37,120 nt of DNA from Hydrogenophilaceae bacterium (GTDB lineage Bacteria; Pseudomonadota; Gammaproteobacteria; Burkholderiales; Thiobacillaceae). The position numbers were made by a program, and so were the translations under genes. Positions 27,019 through 37,120 of this stretch are shown here, one piece after another. The notes beneath the pieces were generated by a model. That model saw nothing but the letters and a program-made list of their open reading frames with translations. It was not told where the DNA came from and did no database searches. The stretch spans positions 1 to 37,120 of the forward strand of contig JACAED010000025.1 of NCBI GenBank assembly GCA_013389025.1. The letters run 5' to 3'. The stretch's first letter is position 1; every line of letters begins with the position of its first letter.

Positions 27019-27069
27019 TATCTTGAGTAATTTACTCGGGAATTATAAGGCTTCACTAATGTTCGTCAA
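27019..27069 (-). promoter_or_regulatory. grxD promoter with IscR type-1-like operator
   Basis: Minus strand: TTGACG (27064-27069), 16 nt, TATAAT (27042-27047), then palindrome GAGTAAATTACTC (27025-27037) within ATTCCCGAGTAAATTACTCAAGATA. Confidence 0.55.
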
Positions 27070-28139
27070 GTTGGGGCTTCCCTGCGCGAGATCAATGCCT
27101 TGTGCAACAAATGCCGCGCCAGCATGAGCGGCGGCATGCGCAACCAGTGCGCGCGAACATACGCTGCAAGGCGTGCGGGGCGCATCAGCAGATCGCGACA
27201 GCTGTCATGATCGGGCCCCAATACCCTGTGAAAGACGGCATCCATCAATTTCAGAAGCGGCGGCTCGGCGCTCACAAGATCTGCATCGACCGTGGCAGGA
27301 ACCGGCGTCTTGAGAAAATGCCTTGCGTAACGCAAGGCATAAAACAATGGACGCGCGAGTTCCAGTTCAAGCGCGCGCCTCGGCAACATGTCCCAGAAAT
27401 TTCCATCCCGGCCAAAATACCTCAGCAACAGGTCCAAGTCAGACAAATCCCTCAAACCGTGCGGCAACTCCCCGTCGTGAAACAAGTGACACGCCGCATG
27501 CAGGACCATGTCCACGGGCTGAAGGACAAACAGTCCCGGTTCTCCCTTGACTGGTACCGCTTCACCCCTGAGTTTTACCGGATCGGGATGGTATCGGGCA
27601 GTGCGCGGCAGGATTGCATGATGCATGTCCACCACGCTGCCTCGTTTGAGATGCACCATGGGTGGAATCTCGTGCATCCATTGCCGATAGTAGCGTTCGT
27701 CATAGGCATCACCGGACTGGGCATGCCATCCTGCAAGCATCAATGCAGCTTCGGCCTGATTGATCGACTCGAAGGGCACCATGATGTCCACATCGCTGAA
27801 CATCCTTCCTCTGGAAGCCGGAAGTTCTGCCATCACATAAGCCGCCCCCTTCAGCAGGATGACAGGAATGTTCAACCCGGCAAGTGCCTCCCTGATCTGA
27901 CCGACTTCCCATCGTACGGCAATCTTCTGGCGATCCGACAGCACCTGCTCGGCTTTCAGATGCCAACGCACGGCTTGCGGGATGTCAGCTTCACCTTCCA
28001 ACCCGACCAGTGTTTCAGCCAGCCTGGCCAGCAGGCCGGCTCTCCGCGCCTGCCTGACCAGTAAATCCCAGTCAGCCAGTTTCAGCTGCACCACAACGTC
28101 CGGGTTGCTCAACACCTCGCTGGTCAGTGGAAGATTCAT
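27066..28139 (-). CDS. Nucleotidyltransferase-family protein (NTP_transf_5 / PF14907-like)
   Basis: IPVILLKGAAYVMAELPASRGRMFSDVDIMVPFESINQAEAALMLAGW...VDMHHAIL; ATGA overlap with the kinase gene. Confidence 0.85.
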   Translation of the reverse strand: MNLPLTSEVLSNPDVVVQLKLADWDLLVRQARRAGLLARLAETLVGLEGEADIPQAVRWHLKAEQVLSDRQKIAVRWEVGQIREALAGLNIPVILLKGAAYVMAELPASRGRMFSDVDIMVPFESINQAEAALMLAGWHAQSGDAYDERYYRQWMHEIPPMVHLKRGSVVDMHHAILPRTARYHPDPVKLRGEAVPVKGEPGLFVLQPVDMVLHAACHLFHDGELPHGLRDLSDLDLLLRYFGRDGNFWDMLPRRALELELARPLFYALRYARHFLKTPVPATVDADLVSAEPPLLKLMDAVFHRVLGPDHDSCRDLLMRPARLAAYVRAHWLRMPPLMLARHLLHKALISRREAPT

Positions 28140-29059
28140 GTGGTGGCTTTTTTTTCGTCAGCCAGCGAATTGAATATATGAACGGCATCAGGCAATGCGT
28201 GATACGTGAAATCGTAACACCGACATTGCCGGACCAGTTCGGTCCCTGCCAGGAACCCCCGCTCACCCAATTGGCTGTAGTTGAATGCGTTCTGGGCGAG
28301 ATAAATAAAGGTCTGAGCCTGCGACCTTGGCGTAAGCATTGCTTCGGCATCCTTTTGCCATTTTGGGAAAATGATCCAGCCAGGAGATGCGGGTTCCCGT
28401 TGTCGCCAAACGCTGTCTGCAGGCGGACGCAGATGGGCAACCATCCCCTTGGCGGTATCATGCGCCGCCACGCCTATGCGAGCCTCCCCGGAAAACTCGG
28501 CGATCACGGATATGGACTGGTTCTTGAGACTGACCGGCCGAGCCAGTGGATAGATCAAACCCGTGTCAGGATCGATCAGGGTCAATTCATCAGACAACAG
28601 GCGCCATCCCGACAAAACCAGTCCGGCACACAAGGTGCTTTTCCCCGAACCCGGTGGAGCCGGCAGGATGGCGACAAACCCGTTCCGCTCGACAACCGCA
28701 GCATGAATGATCAGCAAATGATTTGCATGGGTCGAGACACACCAGTTCATACCCCATTCGAGCATGGGGAATGCCTGGTCGACCGGCAAAGGGAGAAATG
28801 GCCTGAATCCATCGAAGGCAAAATTGGCCTGTCGAGAAACCCAGCGCCGGATGCCCTGTGAGCGCCCCACGCTGACATGAAAATCATGGAAATCCGACTC
28901 CCACAATTCAAATTGCCCATAGTGGAAAACCAGACCGTCCGCGACAGAGGGTATGTCGGATTGCACTCGAACCGTAAAGGGTCCTGTCCTGATGCCCAGC
29001 CCCCTGCCTTCCAGACGGGACTCAAGATCTTGCCGATCAACTTCAACCAGCCTCAACAA
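28136..29059 (-). CDS. HprK-related kinase A family protein (TTG start)
   Basis: Walker A LPAPPGSGKSTLCAGLVLSGWRLLSDELTLIDPDTGLIYPLARPVSLKNQSISV; 307 aa; overlaps PqqD-like stop by 17 bp. Confidence 0.87.
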   Translation of the reverse strand: MLRLVEVDRQDLESRLEGRGLGIRTGPFTVRVQSDIPSVADGLVFHYGQFELWESDFHDFHVSVGRSQGIRRWVSRQANFAFDGFRPFLPLPVDQAFPMLEWGMNWCVSTHANHLLIIHAAVVERNGFVAILPAPPGSGKSTLCAGLVLSGWRLLSDELTLIDPDTGLIYPLARPVSLKNQSISVIAEFSGEARIGVAAHDTAKGMVAHLRPPADSVWRQREPASPGWIIFPKWQKDAEAMLTPRSQAQTFIYLAQNAFNYSQLGERGFLAGTELVRQCRCYDFTYHALPDAVHIFNSLADEKKATT

Positions 29060-29285
29060 TCATTCCCCACTCTAGAAACTGTGCATCAACGGCACTGATC
29101 ATTTGAGCCAATTCCTCCTTGTCAATTTCAGGGAAACTCTCGGCCAGTTGTGCATGCGTACGGCCCTCCAAACGGGCATTGGCAACCGGATTGAGGTAAT
29201 GCGTATTACCGGACAGGCAGTCAAATACAACCGCTTCCTCTCCATATCGCTGAACAAGAAAACGCCTGCTTTCAATGTCACTCAT
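29043..29285 (-). CDS. PqqD-like protein (HPr-rel-A type; RiPP recognition element fold expected)
   Basis: MSDIESRRFLVQRYGEEAVVFDCLSGNTHYLNPVANARLEGRTHAQLAESFPEIDKEELAQMISAVDAQFLEWGMIVEAG; 80 aa; adjacent to the HprK-like kinase. Confidence 0.82.
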   Translation of the reverse strand: MSDIESRRFLVQRYGEEAVVFDCLSGNTHYLNPVANARLEGRTHAQLAESFPEIDKEELAQMISAVDAQFLEWGMIVEAG

Positions 29286-29359
29286 GCTACTCAACTCCGG
29301 CTTACCGCTTCGGCTCTTGCAGGGAAGGATAGCAGGGAAACACCTGCATCCAGAAACAG

Positions 29360-29382
29360 AAAACCCGCCTGAGGCGGGTTTT
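29360..29382 (-). terminator. Rho-independent terminator between the Cys-rich gene and the PqqD-like gene
   Basis: Perfect 10-bp stem AAAACCCGCC-TGA-GGCGGGTTTT followed on the minus strand by TTTTCTGTTTC. Confidence 0.85.
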
Positions 29383-29414
29383 GGCTTTCTTGCCTGGTTT
29401 GATATGCGACCCAA

Positions 29415-30032
29415 TCAGCCCTGCATTGATTGGCACCACTTGACGATATCCGCCGCATACCACTTGACTCCGGCCATGGGTGAACAATATCCCTGATTGG
29501 TGAACTCGTTCCATAAAGTCAGAAGTTTCGTCTCCGTACAAACCGAGCTGGGAATATGACCATACTTGATGTTCAACAAGGTAGCCGCACACTCCCTGCC
29601 AACCGGATCGGGCTTGGCCGTCCCGTTGGACCAGAACTGTCCGTTCATGACATCCTTGCAGGTCGGCCCGTTCTGGCCATAGTAACTGGTCTTGGTGCCG
29701 TAATTGCAATACGTGCCACGCTTGAATTTGTCGTGATAACAGACTTTGAGTTCTGGGCATTCCCAATCCGATTTGGTACACCAATGACTGGGCGGTTTGC
29801 CGGAGCAATAAGTCGGGGTACCGTGATGACTGGCAAAACCCAAACTATGAAATCCAGAAGGTGATTTGCAGATTTTCGTAGCCAGGACGGGCTGGCTCGC
29901 AAGTGTAAAAATTGCCGACACCCCCAGACTTGCACCGGTAAATTTCCGGCGGGAGGTGTCTACCATCTCCTGACGGTCAGCACCTGCAATGTCAGGATTA
30001 TCCTGATTTGTTTCCTTGTTTTCCATAATCAT
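29415..30032 (-). CDS. Exported Cys-rich protein with twin-arginine-like signal, candidate substrate of the adjacent cassette
   Basis: MIMENKETNQDNPDIAGADRQEMVDTSRRKFTGASLGVSAIFTLASQPVLA-TKICKSPSG...; 11 Cys after the predicted cleavage site; ATG 30032 or 30026. Confidence 0.75.
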   Translation of the reverse strand: MIMENKETNQDNPDIAGADRQEMVDTSRRKFTGASLGVSAIFTLASQPVLATKICKSPSGFHSLGFASHHGTPTYCSGKPPSHWCTKSDWECPELKVCYHDKFKRGTYCNYGTKTSYYGQNGPTCKDVMNGQFWSNGTAKPDPVGRECAATLLNIKYGHIPSSVCTETKLLTLWNEFTNQGYCSPMAGVKWYAADIVKWCQSMQG

Positions 30033-30110
30033 GCTCAATACTTTGCAACCGGTATGGGTGTTGATCAAAATGGAGCAAATTCTACGCCAGTTCAACAAAG
30101 CCCATGAAAT

Positions 30111-30149
30111 TTCAGGTCTATGCAGGTCATTGGTGTTGAACGACCTGAA
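30111..30149. promoter_or_regulatory. Three-half-site repeat upstream of the Cys-rich gene
   Basis: TTCAGGTC (30111-30118), CAGGTC (30123-30128, 10 bp in phase) and inverted GACCTGAA (30142-30149). Confidence 0.45.
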
Positions 30150-30169
30150 TAAATGTGTCTTTTTGTAAG

Positions 30170-31021
30170 TTATTCCGACATTTTTGCCAAGGTCACACGT
30201 TCAATGTCACTTAGGTCCCTACGGGACTCGACTTCAGCATATCCGGACTTTTTCATCAAGGCCCTGACCTGTGCAGATTGGTCATAACCATGTTCCAGAA
30301 CGAGCAGCCCCTCCGATTTGAGGTGACTTTTTGCCTGCTCCACGATGCTCCTGATATGCGCCAGACCGAACTCCCTCGCAACCAGGGCGTTTCGGGGTTC
30401 GAATCTCACATCTCCCTGACGCAAATGGGGATCCATCGGAGAAATATAAGGCGGGTTGGCAACGATCATGTCGAATTTGCGCCCCGTTAAGGGTTCGAAC
30501 CAATTTCCATGAATAAACTCGACGACAGCATCCAGCTGTTGTGCGTTTTTCCTGGCCATTTCCAATGCCTTCAAGGAATTGTCGACAGCTGCCACTTTTG
30601 CCGTGGGACAGTTCAGTGCCAGAGTGATTGCAATACATCCACTGCCTGTTCCAAGATCGAGCAGATCGAGGGTATTGCGGCCCCGGCATTTTTCAAGCAC
30701 CAGTTCAACCAGCAGTTCGGTTTCCGGGCGCGGAATCAGCACGTCAGGTGTGATGGAGAACACCCTGCCAAAAAACTCCCTGTGCCCGAGAATGTATGCA
30801 ATCGGTTCTCCCGAAAGCCGGCGTTTCAACATGTCCTGAAAACCATTCTCCTCATGCGGTGCAAGGACATCCTGTTCGTGAGCCATCACCCAACTGGGAC
30901 TTTTGTTTGCAAGGGTGGCGAGCAACAGCCTGACTTCCATGCGTGCCGACTGCCTGTCAAGGCCCAGCACATCCATCAGTCGTGTTGCATCATGTTCAAC
31001 GTGCTCGCGAAACGTTTTCAA
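30170..31021 (-). CDS. prmC: Peptide chain release factor N5-glutamine methyltransferase
   Basis: [63 protein letters not shown]. Confidence 0.97.
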   Translation of the reverse strand: MKTFREHVEHDATRLMDVLGLDRQSARMEVRLLLATLANKSPSWVMAHEQDVLAPHEENGFQDMLKRRLSGEPIAYILGHREFFGRVFSITPDVLIPRPETELLVELVLEKCRGRNTLDLLDLGTGSGCIAITLALNCPTAKVAAVDNSLKALEMARKNAQQLDAVVEFIHGNWFEPLTGRKFDMIVANPPYISPMDPHLRQGDVRFEPRNALVAREFGLAHIRSIVEQAKSHLKSEGLLVLEHGYDQSAQVRALMKKSGYAEVESRRDLSDIERVTLAKMSE

Positions 31022-32097
31022 GTTTCTCCCAGTTCGGCCAGTTGCTCTGCGCGGTATTCCGAAGCCAGCGCATCCAGCAATTCGTCGAGATCACCCTGCA
31101 TGATGAAATCGATCTTGTAGAGTGTGAGGTTGATGCGGTGGTCCGTGACCCGGCCCTGTGGAAAATTGTAGGTGCGGATGCGTTCGGAGCGGTCGCCGCT
31201 GCCGATGAGCGACTTGCGTGTACTGGCAATGCCGGCCTGCTGTTCACGAAACTGCGCATCCTTGATACGCGCCGCCAGCACGGCCATGGCCTGGGCCTTG
31301 TTGCGGTGCTGCGAGCGGTCATCCTGGCATTCGACCACGATGCCGGTTGGCAGATGGGTAATGCGCACGGCGGAATCAGTCTTGTTGATATGCTGACCGC
31401 CCGCGCCGCTGGCGCGAAAGGTGTCGACGCGAATGTCCGCCGGGCTGATTTCGACCTCGCCAATTTCATCCACTTCCGGCATGACGGCAACTGTACAGGC
31501 GGAAGTATGAATGCGTCCCTGGGTTTCAGTCGCAGGAATACGCTGCACGCGATGGCCGCCAGATTCGAACTTCAGTCGCGAATACGCCCCAACGCCGACA
31601 ATGCGGGAAATGATTTCCCGATATCCGCCCAGTTCGGATTCATTCGCGGAAACGACCTCCACTTTCCAGCCTTGACGCTCGGCATAGCGCGAATACATGC
31701 GAAACAGGTCGCCTGCGAAAAGCGCTGATTCATCACCACCGGTTCCCGCACGGATTTCCAGGAAGACGTTCTTCTCGTCATTGGGGTCCTTTGGCAGCAG
31801 CGCCTTTTGCAGTTCAGACTCCAGGTGCGCCTGTAACTCGCGTGAAGCATCGATTTCTGACTGGGCGAAAGCCTTCATTTCCGGATCTTCCAGCAGCGCC
31901 TGGGCAGTGGACGCGTCCGCCTCCGACTGCCGATAAGCGTGATACAGCGCGACCACAGGCGTGAGTTCGGCATGCTCGCGGGACAGCTTCTTGTACTTTT
32001 CGATATCGGCAGTCGCGTCCTCGCGTGCAAGCAGATGATTGATTTCCTCCAGTCGTTCGGCAAGCTGGGACAGTTTGGTGGCAAGAGATGCTTTCAT
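31018..32097 (-). CDS. prfA: Peptide chain release factor 1
   Basis: [66 protein letters not shown]. Confidence 0.98.
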   Translation of the reverse strand: MKASLATKLSQLAERLEEINHLLAREDATADIEKYKKLSREHAELTPVVALYHAYRQSEADASTAQALLEDPEMKAFAQSEIDASRELQAHLESELQKALLPKDPNDEKNVFLEIRAGTGGDESALFAGDLFRMYSRYAERQGWKVEVVSANESELGGYREIISRIVGVGAYSRLKFESGGHRVQRIPATETQGRIHTSACTVAVMPEVDEIGEVEISPADIRVDTFRASGAGGQHINKTDSAVRITHLPTGIVVECQDDRSQHRNKAQAMAVLAARIKDAQFREQQAGIASTRKSLIGSGDRSERIRTYNFPQGRVTDHRINLTLYKIDFIMQGDLDELLDALASEYRAEQLAELGET

Positions 32098-32119
32098 GGG
32101 AAATCAGGCAAGAAACCGG

Positions 32120-32137
32120 GCCTGGCTGCGGCCAGGC
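32120..32137 (-). other. Hairpin in the hemA-prfA intergenic region
   Basis: GCCTGGC-TGCG-GCCAGGC inverted repeat; no strong U-tract follows. Confidence 0.45.
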
Positions 32138-32138
32138 T

Positions 32139-33389
32139 CTATTCCTTGGGCAGACCGTAGATTCGGTGTATCAGCTTGGCAAGCGACTCACGTTCCTCGT
32201 CGGACACGTGATGCAATGCATGGGTCGGCGCATGCAGCAGCTTGTTGGTCAGTGCGCGGGAGACCTGTTCCAGCACCTCTTCGGGAGTCACGCCGCGCTC
32301 CAGGAGCTTCCTGGCATGTTCGAGCTCATGACGCCGGTGTCGCTCGGCATGATCGCGAAGGCTGCGGATGGTCGGCACGAATTCGCGTGTGCCCATCCAG
32401 TGCAGGAAATCCTGCACACTGTTTTCGATGATGGCTTCAGCCTGGATCACCTGCCCCTGGCGCTGATCCTGGCCTTCGCGCACTAAAGCCCCCAGGTCGT
32501 CGACACTGTAAAGAAACACGTCGTCCAGTTCGCCCACCTCTTCCTCCACGTCTCGCGGTACGGCAAGGTCTACCATGAAGATGGGTTTGTGACGTCGGCT
32601 CTTGAGCGCGCGTTCGACCAGCCCCTTGCCCAGTATCGGCAGTGGGCTCGCAGTCGATGTGATGACGATATCGTAAAGCGGCAGATGCTCCGGCAGATCA
32701 TTGAGTGCGATCACGCCGGCATTGAAGCGTTCGGCCAGCGGCCGGGCGCGTTCGGCCGTGCGGTTGGCAACCAGAATGCGTCGGGGGTGCCGCGAAGCAA
32801 AATGCGCCATGCACAATTCGATCATTTCGCCTGCGCCGATGAACAACACCTTCTGTTCGCTGACGCTGGGAAAGATTCGCTCCGCCAGTCGAACCGCGGC
32901 AGCGGCCATGGAAACCGATGAGGCGCCGATATCCGTCGCGGTTCGGACTTCCTTGGCGACGGAAAATGTGCGCTGAAACAGCTTGTGCAGCAAAAGGCCC
33001 AGCGTGCCGGCTTTTTCCGCGGTTTTTACGGCATTTTTGATCTGTCCGAGGATTTGCGTCTCGCCCAGCACCATCGAATCCAGCCCCGAGGCCACGCGGA
33101 AGGCATGGCGGGCCGCTTCGCCCTGAGGCAACCGGTACAAATAGGGCTCTACTTCGGATTGGGGCAGCTTGTGGAATCCGGAAAGCCACGCGACAGGCGC
33201 CTCCGGATCGGTTGTATGGCAATACACTTCGGTACGGTTGCACGTCGACAATATGGCGGCCTCCCGAATGGGCGGACAGGCAACCAGATCACGCAGTGCA
33301 TCATCCATGCGCTCGGCGGCAAACGCCACCTGCTCGCGGATGGATACCGGCGCAGTATGGTGGTTGATGCCAAACGCAAAAAGCTGCAT
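32139..33389 (-). CDS. hemA: Glutamyl-tRNA reductase
   Basis: [69 protein letters not shown]. Confidence 0.98.
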   Translation of the reverse strand: MQLFAFGINHHTAPVSIREQVAFAAERMDDALRDLVACPPIREAAILSTCNRTEVYCHTTDPEAPVAWLSGFHKLPQSEVEPYLYRLPQGEAARHAFRVASGLDSMVLGETQILGQIKNAVKTAEKAGTLGLLLHKLFQRTFSVAKEVRTATDIGASSVSMAAAAVRLAERIFPSVSEQKVLFIGAGEMIELCMAHFASRHPRRILVANRTAERARPLAERFNAGVIALNDLPEHLPLYDIVITSTASPLPILGKGLVERALKSRRHKPIFMVDLAVPRDVEEEVGELDDVFLYSVDDLGALVREGQDQRQGQVIQAEAIIENSVQDFLHWMGTREFVPTIRSLRDHAERHRRHELEHARKLLERGVTPEEVLEQVSRALTNKLLHAPTHALHHVSDEERESLAKLIHRIYGLPKE

Positions 33390-33434
33390 GAAATGTATTA
33401 CGCAGAAAATTTGGCGATTATTCTAACGTAAAGC

Positions 33435-37120
<3,686 letters not shown>

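Noticed and set aside
27102-28064. Plus-strand 320-aa ORF opposite the nucleotidyltransferase
   Set aside because: Antisense shadow with composition typical of reverse-frame translation; the minus strand carries the conserved GRMFSDVDIMV motif
29286-29414. N-terminal extension of the PqqD-like ORF (MGRISNQARKPKPASGG...) and a 15-codon ORF MQVFPCYPSLQEPKR as possible precursor peptide
   Set aside because: The extension runs through the terminator hairpin and the PqqD homology begins at MSDIESRR; the 15-codon ORF has no Shine-Dalgarno and no support
32120-32137. hemA-prfA hairpin as a Rho-independent terminator
   Set aside because: Stem is good but the downstream U-tract is weak (CCGGTTTCTTGCC), and prfA probably needs read-through from hemA; kept only as a hairpin feature

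Overview
This looks like a core-genome window, probably from a betaproteobacterium (inferred from gene content). It contains the rpoD 3' end, a CAU-anticodon tRNA, slmA, and a moeB/ctp/envC/gpmI operon on the minus strand. On the plus strand follow an ArsR-type regulator with an RND efflux pump and a DUF2892 protein, then rhodanese-grxC-secB-SH3-gpsA. Next come a 2OG-Fe(II) oxygenase, a chalcone-isomerase-like protein, a large PilZ/DUF1631/GGDEF/EAL protein, trmL, gshA-gshB, apbE, a permease-less PTS (EIIA-Man/HPr/EI), an AlkA-like glycosylase and grxD. The window ends with a minus-strand block: a candidate protein-modification cassette, prmC, prfA, hemA, an atypical class A PBP and partial hemF. 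The best candidate for an undescribed system is at 27.07-30.03 kb: nucleotidyltransferase (NTP_transf_5-like), HprK-related kinase, PqqD-like protein (RiPP recognition element) and an exported Cys-rich protein with a Tat-like signal. It resembles the RRE/kinase/nucleotidyltransferase tailoring part of some lasso-peptide clusters, but without protease or cyclase. A second candidate is a persulfide-sensor-like ArsR (C38/C104, spacing 66) controlling an RND/DUF2892 block that sits inside an otherwise E. coli-like gpmI | rhodanese-grxC-secB-gpsA divergon. Other signals: an IscR-like operator over the grxD promoter, a 52-codon ORF not in the supplied track that is coupled to ptsI by GTGA, and a dispersed-repeat-like palindrome that supplies the apbE start. 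No CRISPR array, transposase or prophage was seen. All calls come from reading the sequence; no database search was run.
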